DNA from: JBOFDK01 sp051650305
GTDB taxonomy: Bacteria; Bacillota; Clostridia; Lachnospirales; Cellulosilyticaceae
Length of the DNA: 6,723 bases
NCBI GenBank assembly: GCA_051650305.1
Contig: JBOFIT010000033.1
Span: 1 to 6,723 of the forward strand
Direction: 5' to 3'
The notes below the pieces were generated by a model, which saw only the letters and a program-made list of their open reading frames with translations, did no database searches and was not told the origin of the DNA. This document shows, one piece after another, positions 1 to 5,803 of the stretch. Position numbers and translations under genes: made by a program. The first letter of the stretch is position 1; every line of letters starts with the position of its first letter.

Positions 1-114
1 GACGTCTATGTACCCAGAAATGCTGCTGAAGATGATGATGCTTATTACACACGAGTCAACGACTTAGGCATTCTTTATACCACTGCTCACTTTCAATACC
101 CTTCTCTCGATTAG
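1..114 (+). CDS. C-terminal end of an unidentified protein (partial, cut by window edge)
   Basis: Frame 1 is open from the first base to a TAG at 112-114, giving 37 residues that begin DVYVPRNAAEDDDAYYTRV and end AHFQYPSLD. The stretch reads like real protein (acidic run EDDD, several aromatics, no low-complexity bias), but there is too little to assign a family and I do not recognise it. The start lies outside the window. It converges with the minus-strand gene at 163-672, only 48 bases away. The hairpin at 143-164 lies between them but has no T-tract on the plus side, so how this gene terminates is unclear. The alternative, that this is chance open frame, cannot be excluded from 37 codons. 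Confidence 0.55.
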   Translation, partial: DVYVPRNAAEDDDAYYTRVNDLGILYTTAHFQYPSLD

Positions 115-136
115 TCCCCTCTTCTTTTCCTCATCT

Positions 137-164
137 AAAAAAGAGGCGACACTTGTCGCCCCTC
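137..164 (-). terminator. Rho-independent terminator of the 169-residue protein gene
   Basis: Read on the minus strand, GGCGAC, a four-base loop AAGT and GTCGCC form a perfect 6-bp GC-rich stem (145-150 with 155-160). A G-U and a G-C pair (143-144 with 161-162) extend it, and a run of six T (137-142) follows. This is the classic intrinsic terminator layout. The TGA stop of the upstream gene (163-165) sits at the foot of the stem. On the plus strand the hairpin is followed by CCTCACAC rather than T residues, so it should work mainly in the minus direction. Confidence 0.85.
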
Positions 165-672
165 ACACAAATTTAAAGGTTTTGATGATATTGCTCATAT
201 TTTGCAAGTCACTCCATATAATGGTGTAATTATACTTTTCTTGCCCCTCTGTCACAGGTCGCTTATTTTTTACGATCAATGCTGCTTCTCTTCCAAATAC
301 TTTCGCTTGGTCTGAAGATGGAATGATAAGCCTTGCTGGCTCCCCTCCTAATTCAAAAGCTTCAATTTGTGGTTCTTTACCATAAGGGCTAATAGGTGTA
401 TCAATCTCTTGGTTTGCTACTTCATCGATAGTCCTTCCAATACCTTGTATATCCGCTACTTCAAAAAAGCCGTCTGTCCCTTCATAGCGCTCGCTATAAT
501 TCTTATTTTGTACCCAACTTGCTGGGTATTCAAACCTTATATTATAAATACCGCTATCATACGTCTTATATTTTCCCTGTTGCTCGCCTCTATAATGTCC
601 TTTACCACGTTGCTGTGCTGTCAAAAGATATCCTAACCCAATAAGTGGCAAAAACTTTATTTTATCAGCCAT
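163..672 (-). CDS. Hypothetical protein with short N-terminal hydrophobic segment and a PsbP-like globular domain
   Basis: A 169-residue protein of unproven function. ATG at 670-672 is preceded by AGGGGG (679-684) with a 6-nt gap, a good ribosome binding site. Residues 7-19 (FLPLIGLGYLLTA) are hydrophobic but short for a membrane span and lack a lipobox cysteine, so secretion or anchoring is possible but not shown. A basic, glycine-rich linker (about 21-37) leads into a domain from about residue 38 to the end. That domain holds the segments YNIRFEYPASW, ERYEGTDGFFEV, GGEPARLIIPSSDQ and a C-terminal IIKTFKFV. From memory this pattern (FxYPxxW, RYEGxDGFFxV, PARLIxPSxDQ) recurs in extracytoplasmic domains of Bacillus and Clostridium proteins and resembles PsbP/TolB-like modules. 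I cannot confirm a family name. It is monocistronic here, divergent from the transporter operon and closed by its own terminator. No catalytic residues are evident, so a binding or structural role outside the membrane is a guess. Confidence 0.85.
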   Translation of the reverse strand: MADKIKFLPLIGLGYLLTAQQRGKGHYRGEQQGKYKTYDSGIYNIRFEYPASWVQNKNYSERYEGTDGFFEVADIQGIGRTIDEVANQEIDTPISPYGKEPQIEAFELGGEPARLIIPSSDQAKVFGREAALIVKNKRPVTEGQEKYNYTIIWSDLQNMSNIIKTFKFV

Positions 673-993
673 CTTTATCCCCCTATTCCAATAAATACAA
701 TTGCTACTATATAGTATATGTTTCTACTACTATTTGGTTACACTGCTACACTTTATGAACTTCTTTGATTTTTTACAGACTTTTCTTGTATACACCAAAT
801 ACTTTTTATATAATAATACTGTGATTTGTATAAGGTATTATCTTACAGCTAACACTACATTGAAGACGCTATCATGCAGGTTAGACTCCAAAGAAACGCT
901 TATGCATCACATTGCAGGCTATACTTTTTTTGTATGCCTAGCCTAGAACAAGCGCAACTTTTAGAGTGTGCATTGTATAAGGAGGATTTTTTT
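673..993. other. Divergent intergenic region with promoter and long leader
   Basis: This 321-base stretch separates the minus-strand 169-residue gene from the plus-strand transporter operon. It is AT-rich and holds the ribosome binding site of the minus gene (679-684), a 12-bp perfect palindrome TACTATATAGTA (705-716), the operon promoter (786-814) and a leader of about 170 nt. Open frames across it have no ribosome binding site and look fortuitous. I see no T-box, no recognisable riboswitch class and no tRNA. I could not pick a convincing -35/-10 pair for the minus gene: TATACT (minus, 713-718) is a plausible -10, but no good -35 lies 16-18 bases upstream. Confidence 0.6.
786..814 (+). promoter_or_regulatory. 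Sigma-A-type promoter of the transporter operon
   Basis: A perfect -10 box TATAAT (809-814) lies exactly 17 bases after TTGTAT (786-791), which keeps the TTG of the -35 consensus. Transcription would start near 821, leaving a leader of about 170 nt before the ATG at 994. An 8-bp palindrome TGTATACA (787-794) overlaps the -35 box and could be an operator, though this is speculative. No other -10/-35 pair in the gap is as good. Confidence 0.65.
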
Positions 994-2559
994 ATGAGAA
1001 ATTGGAAGAAAACAACGCGTTTTTTAGCACTAGCGTGTCTATCAAGCGCACTCATGCTGACTGCTGGCTGTGGTAATACTTCATCTAACGAAGGTACCCC
1101 TACTCCATCAGAAGGCACCGCACAAACAGAGACAATCAAGCAAGGTGGTGTCGTACGTACGACCATTAGTTCAGAACCTGACCACCTAGACCCACATATT
1201 TCTGCTGCAGCAGATACAGAAGCCATCATGAACAATGTCTTTGAAGGACTTATAGGCTATACCCCTGACGGTGCCTTTATCCCTCAGCTTGCAAGTGACT
1301 ATACTGTATCCTCTGACGGACTCACCTATACCTTTACACTACGTGAAGGCGTGACTTTCCATAACGGTGCAGCTGTAACAACTGATGATGTTGTCTACTC
1401 TTATAAACGCTTAGCGGGGCTAAATGGTGAAGCACCTCTTACCTCTCGTTTTAAGCCCGTGACAGACATCACTACTGATGGCACTACCGTTACTTTTACA
1501 CTTTCAGAGCCTTCTAGCAGCTTTTTATCAGCATGTACAGAAGCAGTCATCCCTAAAGACTATGCCGACCAAGCTACAAAACCAGTAGGTACAGGTCCAT
1601 TTAGCTTTACAAGCTATACACCAGGTCAGAAAATCGTATTAGACGCTTATCCAGACTACTATGACACTTCTAAGAAACCTCACATTGATACTGTAGCGTT
1701 TCATATTATGTCTGATAAAAGTAGCATATTGATGGGACTTAAGTCTGGTACCCTTGATATCGGTGAGATTGATACCATCAATGCCGCTACTCTTGAAAAA
1801 GACTTTACCCTTATCGAACGCAAACAAAATATGGTGCAACTTTTAGCACTTAACAATACACTTAAGCCTTTCGATGATATCCGTGTACGTCAAGCCATGA
1901 ACTATGCCATCGATAAAGACCTTCTCATTGAAGGTGTGGGCAACGGTTATGGTACGAAGCTTTATACCAATGCAAGTCCAGCTATGGCTTTTTGGTACAA
2001 TGATTTAAGCGAAAAAGAGCCTTATCCATACAATCCTGAAAAAGCTAAGGCACTCCTTAAAGAAGCGGGCTATCCAACTGGCTTTGAAACCACCATCAAA
2101 GTACCTTCTAATTATCAATTCCACATTGATACTGCCCAAGTCATTGCTGATATGCTTAGCAAAGTAGGCATCACCCTCAATATCCAACTCATCGAATGGG
2201 GCCAATGGCTAGAAACTGTATATACAGGGGGCAACTACGAAACAACCATCGTTGGCTTAGCAGGTAAACTAGATCCACAAGATATCTTCATTCGTTATAC
2301 TACTGGCTATGCCAAGAATTTTTATCATTATACAAACTCTACTTATGACAAACTCATAGCAGATGCTAATACAGAGACAGATGCCGACAAACGTGCTGCA
2401 CTCTACAAAGAAGCCCAGCAGCTTCTAGCAGATGATGCCGTAGCCATCTACATTATGGACCCACCACTTGTCTATGCGGCTACACCTAATCTTAAAGGCT
2501 ACACACCTTACCCAGCACCTTTCTTTGATGCGAGCAAACTGTACTATGTAGAAAACTAA
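994..2559 (+). CDS. Peptide-type ABC transporter substrate-binding lipoprotein (SBP_bac_5 / OppA-DppA family)
   Basis: A 521-residue extracellular solute-binding protein that would capture oligopeptides, dipeptides or a related small solute and hand it to the permeases encoded next. The start is ATG 994, set by AAGGAGG (979-985) eight bases upstream. The frame stays open back to 874, but that ATG has no ribosome binding site. Residues 1-26 form a lipoprotein signal: basic MRNWKK, a hydrophobic core, and lipobox LTAGC with the lipidated cysteine at 26. A Ser/Thr/Pro/Glu-rich linker follows to about 48. Family 5 hallmarks include residues 84-140 (EGLIGYTPDG, LASDY, LREGVTFHNGAAVTTDDVVYSYKRL), the GTGPFSFTSY motif near 199-208, the DIRVRQAMNYAID segment near 295-307, and a late YDKLIADANTETD stretch. 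The ligand-pocket region around 421-433 reads GLAGKLDPQDIF, unlike the GD-DPD pattern of classical DppA, so the exact substrate is open. First gene of an operon, with 10 bases to the next start. Confidence 0.93.
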   Translation: MRNWKKTTRFLALACLSSALMLTAGCGNTSSNEGTPTPSEGTAQTETIKQGGVVRTTISSEPDHLDPHISAAADTEAIMNNVFEGLIGYTPDGAFIPQLASDYTVSSDGLTYTFTLREGVTFHNGAAVTTDDVVYSYKRLAGLNGEAPLTSRFKPVTDITTDGTTVTFTLSEPSSSFLSACTEAVIPKDYADQATKPVGTGPFSFTSYTPGQKIVLDAYPDYYDTSKKPHIDTVAFHIMSDKSSILMGLKSGTLDIGEIDTINAATLEKDFTLIERKQNMVQLLALNNTLKPFDDIRVRQAMNYAIDKDLLIEGVGNGYGTKLYTNASPAMAFWYNDLSEKEPYPYNPEKAKALLKEAGYPTGFETTIKVPSNYQFHIDTAQVIADMLSKVGITLNIQLIEWGQWLETVYTGGNYETTIVGLAGKLDPQDIFIRYTTGYAKNFYHYTNSTYDKLIADANTETDADKRAALYKEAQQLLADDAVAIYIMDPPLVYAATPNLKGYTPYPAPFFDASKLYYVEN

Positions 2560-2569
2560 AGGTGATCTT

Positions 2570-3511
2570 ATGACTTTTTATATACGTAAGTTTTTCTCAT
2601 TGGTAATAACTCTCTTTCTGATGTCCCTTATTACCTTTGCCGCTTTTCAAATACTACCAGGAGACCCAGCATCTATCATCTTAGGGATGGATGCTGACCC
2701 TCTCCAATTAGAAGCACTACGTAACGAACTAGGACTTAACGAACCACTTCTTACCCAGTACCTTTCATGGTTCAAGAACGCTTTGACATTTAACTTAGGC
2801 GAGTCCATACGTTTTAATATGCCTGTCAGTGAACTCATCTTAGCACGCATTCCTATTACGACTTCACTGACTCTACTTACATTAGTATTCACCCTCCTTA
2901 TAGGCATTCCACTGGGTACCTTTGTGGCTAGCAAAGATACCCCTAGTGGGCATGTAGTTTCTACACTTTCACAGTTAGGGATGGCCATTCCTGCCTTTTG
3001 GATGGGGATTATACTTATTATGATTTTTTCTATAACCTTTAGCATCTTTCCAAGTGATGGCTATGTACCTTTTAGTGAGAATCCCATAGAATGGCTCAAG
3101 TCTTTATTTTTACCAAGCCTCTCTATGGCACTTGGTACTTCTGCTATTCTCATTCGCTACCTCAAGACAGCTATGCAAGATGAGCTTCCTAAGCTCTATG
3201 TCTTAGTAGCCCGTGGCAAAGGTTTATCCGAAAAGAAAATTATCAACAAACATATCCTTAAAAATGCCCTTATCCCCACCATCACCATTTTAGGTATGCT
3301 CATTGTGGATATTTTAGGTGGCAGTATCATTACGGAAAATGTCTTCAACTTACCAGGACTGGGAAACCTTATGGTGACCTCCATTCACAGTCGAGACTTA
3401 CCACTTATTCAAGGGCTAGTCCTTTACTTAGGTACAATTGTCGTCTTCTTCAATTTCTTAGTGGACATACTTTATGCACTAATTGACCCACGCATCAGGA
3501 TAGGCAGGTGA
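2570..3511 (+). CDS. ABC transporter permease, OppB/DppB type
   Basis: A 313-residue inner-membrane permease, one half of the transmembrane channel of the importer. The N-terminal span lies near residues 8-29 and is followed by LPGDPASIILG (29-39), the usual start of OppB/DppB proteins, then an extracellular segment with LGLNEPLLTQYLSWF. Further membrane spans lie around 98-120, 134-160, 180-197, 235-255 and 280-305. The cytoplasmic EAA loop that contacts the ATPase reads YVLVARGKGLSEKKIINKHI (about 210-229) and ends in KNALIP. The C-terminal signature ENVFNLPGLGNLM and SRDLPLIQG (about 256-282) and the terminal LIDPRIRIG are typical. The length is normal for the family. ATG 2570 is preceded by AGGTGA four bases upstream, and the previous stop is 10 bases away, so it is clearly co-transcribed. 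Its TGA stop lies inside the ribosome binding site of the next gene. Confidence 0.95.
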   Translation: MTFYIRKFFSLVITLFLMSLITFAAFQILPGDPASIILGMDADPLQLEALRNELGLNEPLLTQYLSWFKNALTFNLGESIRFNMPVSELILARIPITTSLTLLTLVFTLLIGIPLGTFVASKDTPSGHVVSTLSQLGMAIPAFWMGIILIMIFSITFSIFPSDGYVPFSENPIEWLKSLFLPSLSMALGTSAILIRYLKTAMQDELPKLYVLVARGKGLSEKKIINKHILKNALIPTITILGMLIVDILGGSIITENVFNLPGLGNLMVTSIHSRDLPLIQGLVLYLGTIVVFFNFLVDILYALIDPRIRIGR

Positions 3512-3515
3512 TCTT
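3505..3515 (+). promoter_or_regulatory. Ribosome binding site overlapping the stop of the previous permease gene
   Basis: AGGTGA contains the TGA stop (3509-3511) of the OppB-like gene and sits four bases before ATG 3516, so translation of the two permeases is probably coupled. The 14-base string AGGTGATCTTATGA spanning this site and the start codon also occurs at 2560-2573, at the start of the OppB-like gene. The two permeases therefore share an identical initiation element, which would suit equimolar synthesis. Confidence 0.7.
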
Positions 3516-4325
3516 ATGAGACGCAAAACTTTTACTTTCAATACAGAAATCATACTTGGCATGGTCTTTTTAGGCTTTGTGGCTCTCATAGCTGTAGTCA
3601 GCCTCTTTTATACACCTTTTGACCCCAATGCTATGGAACTGACCAATAAATTAGCAACACCTTCATTGACTCACCTACTAGGTACCGACCAATTCGGTAG
3701 AGACATCCTAAGTCGCATCATGGTAGGGTCTAGACTCGTCTTCTTAGTAGGTATAAGTTCGGTGATCTTCCCCCTCATCATAGGTGGTATTCTAGGCATT
3801 CTCTCAGGCTACTACGGCGGCATGGTAGATACGATTATCATGAAAGTCATCGAGGCAAAGATGGCCTTCCCAGGCACACTCCTTGCCTTAGTCCTTATCT
3901 CTGTCTTTAGCCCAAGCGTATGGATCATCATCGTAGCACTAAGCATTATGAATATTCCTCGCTTCACCAGAATCGTACGAAGCGGCTTGCTCCAATACAA
4001 GCATGCAGAGTTCGTAGATGCTGCACGTGCTATAGGCCTTACCAATACCCGGATTATGTTTGTACATATCCTGCCTAATATCGTCTCAAGCATCTATGTC
4101 ACCTGTGCCCTTTCCTTCTCCTCAGCGATTCTCTCAGAAGCCGGCCTCAGCTACTTAGGCTTGGGCCTCCAACCACCACTAGCAAGCTGGGGAAAAATGC
4201 TAGGTGAAGCACAGATCTACATGCTTCAAGCACCTCACCTGGCCATCATACCAGGGATTATGATTACACTAGTTGTCCTAGCGGGTAACCTCCTAGCTGA
4301 CGGCCTCCGTCGTCAACTCCCTTAG
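3516..4325 (+). CDS. ABC transporter permease, OppC/DppC type
   Basis: A 269-residue inner-membrane permease that pairs with the OppB-like protein. A membrane span near residues 12-32 is followed by the family motif HLLGTDQFGRDILSRIMVGSR (about 53-73). Then come spans around 75-97 and 118-142, the EAA loop EFVDAARAIGLTNTRIMFVHILPN (about 165-188), and the signature SEAGLSYLGLGLQPPLASWG (about 207-226). The protein ends NLLADGLRRQLP, where most DppC/OppC proteins run on a few residues to a DPR-like tail, so the C-terminus is slightly short. ATG 3516 lies four bases after the OppB-like stop. This is the last gene of the operon: 11 bases after its TAG a strong hairpin begins, and no ATPase gene (OppD/OppF type) follows. 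The importer must therefore use nucleotide-binding subunits encoded outside the window. Confidence 0.95.
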   Translation: MRRKTFTFNTEIILGMVFLGFVALIAVVSLFYTPFDPNAMELTNKLATPSLTHLLGTDQFGRDILSRIMVGSRLVFLVGISSVIFPLIIGGILGILSGYYGGMVDTIIMKVIEAKMAFPGTLLALVLISVFSPSVWIIIVALSIMNIPRFTRIVRSGLLQYKHAEFVDAARAIGLTNTRIMFVHILPNIVSSIYVTCALSFSSAILSEAGLSYLGLGLQPPLASWGKMLGEAQIYMLQAPHLAIIPGIMITLVVLAGNLLADGLRRQLP

Positions 4326-4336
4326 TCTCATTCAAC

Positions 4337-4384
4337 ACAAAAAGACGCTTACAAAATGATTTCATTTTGTAAGCGTCTTTTTGT
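4337..4384. terminator. Bidirectional intrinsic terminator between the transporter operon and murA
   Basis: Arms at 4337-4358 and 4363-4384 are perfect inverted repeats of 22 bp around a four-base loop ATTT. The GC-richer centre of each arm is GACGCTTAC or its complement, and each arm carries five A or T near its outer end, so both strands end in CTTTTTG. It lies 11 bases after the permease stop and 6 bases after the murA stop (reading the minus strand), serving both convergent transcripts. Confidence 0.93.
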
Positions 4385-4390
4385 ATCTTA

Positions 4391-5647
4391 TTAATCAACG
4401 CGGCGAATATCCGCCCCAAGATTAGTTAACTTCTCTTCGATTGTCTCGTAACCACGGTCAATATACTTGATATCGTGGATCACTGTCTCCCCATCATTTG
4501 CACGAAGTCCTACAAGCACCATCGCTGCACCTGCTCTTAGGTCAGTAGCGATGAAATTCTTCGCATGTAATTCCTTCACGCCGATAATTTCAGCTTTATT
4601 GCCTTGTACTTCGATATTGGCACCTGCTCCAATGATTTGGCTTACGTACTGGAAACGGTTCTCAAAAATACTCTCTACAAGTGTACTCTTACCACGTGCA
4701 ACACTGAGTAGTATTGTCATCTGTGGTTGTAAGTCGGTAGGGAAGCCTGGATGTGGAAGGGTCTTAACATTCGTTGCCACAAGTTCCTTATCTGCGATTA
4801 CACGGATAAAGTCATCGCCTTCTTCTATTGTAACACCCATTTCACGCATCTTATGAGACACTGACTCCATATGCTCTGGTGTGATGTTACGTACACATAC
4901 ATCTCCACCTGTAAGAGCAGCTGCAATCATATATGTCCCTGCTTCGATTTGGTCTGGAATTGTAGCATACTTGCCACCTTGAAGTTTCTTCACACCCTTG
5001 ATGCGAATAACATCTGTACCAGCCCCTTTGATACTTGCTCCCATACGGTTTAGGAAGTTCGCTACGTCTACAACATGTGGCTCCTTCGCCGCATTTTCTA
5101 GAATAGTTGTCCCCTCTGCTAAGACCGCAGCAAGCATAATATTAATTGTAGCGCCTACACTTACCACATCGAGATAAATACGTGTACCTACTAGCTTTTC
5201 AGCTTCTGCATAAATCGTATCTTCTTGTATGGTTACAGTAGCACCTAAAGCTTCGAAGCCTTTAATGTGCTGATCAATTGGTCTCTTTCCAAAGTTACAG
5301 CCACCTGGCATCGCAACTTTAGCTTTTCCGAATCTACCAAGTAATGCGCCTATAAGATAATAAGACGCTCTCATTTTACCTATACAATCATCTGTTGCAC
5401 AATGCTCATAAACAGTGGTTGCATCGACACGAACAGTATGCTTATCTGTAAACTCAGCTACTGCGCCTAATGACTTGACTGCTTCTGTTAGTAAAACAAC
5501 ATCCTTAATATATGGTAAATTTTCTATTTCACATACTCCATCAACTAAAAGTGCTGCTGGTAAGAGTGCTACTGCAGCATTCTTTGCACCACTTATCACT
5601 ACATCTCCTGATAGGCGTTTACCACCTCGTATACATAGCTTGCTCAA
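4391..5647 (-). CDS. murA: UDP-N-acetylglucosamine 1-carboxyvinyltransferase (MurA), TTG start
   Basis: The cytoplasmic enzyme that transfers enolpyruvate from phosphoenolpyruvate to UDP-N-acetylglucosamine, the first committed step of peptidoglycan synthesis (EC 2.5.1.7). From the TTG start it has 418 residues, normal for the family. Active-site residues are in place: Lys22-Asn23 in GAKNAA, Cys117 in MPGGCNFGKRP (the cysteine that fosfomycin alkylates), Asp305 in FPTDLQ, Arg371 in DLRAGAA and Arg398 in IDRGYE. I chose TTG (5645-5647) because AGAGGTG (5654-5660) lies six bases before it, and because Lys22 and Asp305 then match E. coli MurA numbering. An in-frame GTG at 5654-5656 would add three residues but lies inside that ribosome binding site. 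Many Firmicutes carry two MurA paralogues and I cannot say which this is. It has its own promoter and shares a terminator with the convergent permease operon. Confidence 0.96.
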   Translation of the reverse strand: MSKLCIRGGKRLSGDVVISGAKNAAVALLPAALLVDGVCEIENLPYIKDVVLLTEAVKSLGAVAEFTDKHTVRVDATTVYEHCATDDCIGKMRASYYLIGALLGRFGKAKVAMPGGCNFGKRPIDQHIKGFEALGATVTIQEDTIYAEAEKLVGTRIYLDVVSVGATINIMLAAVLAEGTTILENAAKEPHVVDVANFLNRMGASIKGAGTDVIRIKGVKKLQGGKYATIPDQIEAGTYMIAAALTGGDVCVRNITPEHMESVSHKMREMGVTIEEGDDFIRVIADKELVATNVKTLPHPGFPTDLQPQMTILLSVARGKSTLVESIFENRFQYVSQIIGAGANIEVQGNKAEIIGVKELHAKNFIATDLRAGAAMVLVGLRANDGETVIHDIKYIDRGYETIEEKLTNLGADIRRVD

Positions 5648-5653
5648 ACTAAA

Positions 5654-5660
5654 CACCTCT
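5654..5660 (-). promoter_or_regulatory. Ribosome binding site that fixes the murA start
   Basis: On the minus strand AGAGGTG matches the anti-Shine-Dalgarno complement (AGGAGGTG) with one difference and is followed by six bases and then TTG. The GTG start candidate is the last three bases of this motif and has no purine-rich site properly spaced ahead of it, which argues for TTG initiation. Confidence 0.65.
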
Positions 5661-5762
5661 TAATTTGTATTTGTACTTTTTGTTATGATTTTGCCGTAAG
5701 TTCTATTTATCATTAACTTTTGTTAAAATCAATTATCATTACTGCATAATAAATCAATTTAC

Positions 5763-5791
5763 ATTATAGCATTAATGCCACAAAATAAAAA
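5763..5791 (-). promoter_or_regulatory. Extended -10 promoter for murA
   Basis: On the minus strand TGCTATAAT (5763-5771) is a perfect -10 with the TG extension. TTTTTA (5786-5791) lies 17 bases upstream as a weak -35. Transcription would begin near 5756, giving a leader of roughly 105 nt before the TTG. A 10-bp palindrome GCATTAATGC (5769-5778) overlaps the spacer. This lets murA be expressed separately from the yycI-like gene upstream, although read-through is possible. Confidence 0.6.
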
Positions 5792-5803
5792 GTTTTATTT
5801 TGT
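5780..5803 (-). terminator. AT-only inverted repeat over the stop of the yycI-like gene (weak terminator candidate)
   Basis: Arms of 11 bp at 5780-5790 and 5793-5803 (ACAAAATAAAA and its complement) are perfectly complementary around two bases. They include the TAA stop at 5795-5797. On the minus strand the distal arm is T-rich, as at a terminator, but the stem has only one GC pair, so it would be a weak terminator at best. It also overlaps the -35 region proposed for murA. Confidence 0.35.

Noticed and set aside
827..847. Inverted repeat TGTATAAG / CTTACA near the operon transcription start
   Set aside because: Pairing needs a two-base bulge and leaves only two three-base-pair helices, too weak to call as an operator or attenuator.
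701..946. Plus-strand 81-codon open frame in the intergenic region
   Set aside because: It has no ribosome binding site, its composition follows AT-rich intergenic DNA, and it spans the operon promoter and leader.
874..993. N-terminal extension of the substrate-binding protein to ATG 874
   Set aside because: No ribosome binding site precedes ATG 874, whereas AAGGAGG sits at ideal spacing before ATG 994, which opens a textbook lipoprotein signal peptide.
821..993. T-box or known riboswitch in the transporter leader
   Set aside because: No T-box consensus (AGGGTGGNACCGCG-like) and no conserved core of a riboswitch class I know could be found.
4467..5663. Plus-strand open frames opposite murA (4467-4856, 4871-5053, 5415-5663)
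   Set aside because: They are antisense shadows of a well-conserved murA, with no ribosome binding sites or recognisable protein features.
5731..5750. Fur-box-like sequence TAATGATAATTGATT in the murA leader (minus strand)
   Set aside because: Only one half resembles the TGATAAT half-site; the other half matches poorly and murA is not an expected iron-regulated gene.
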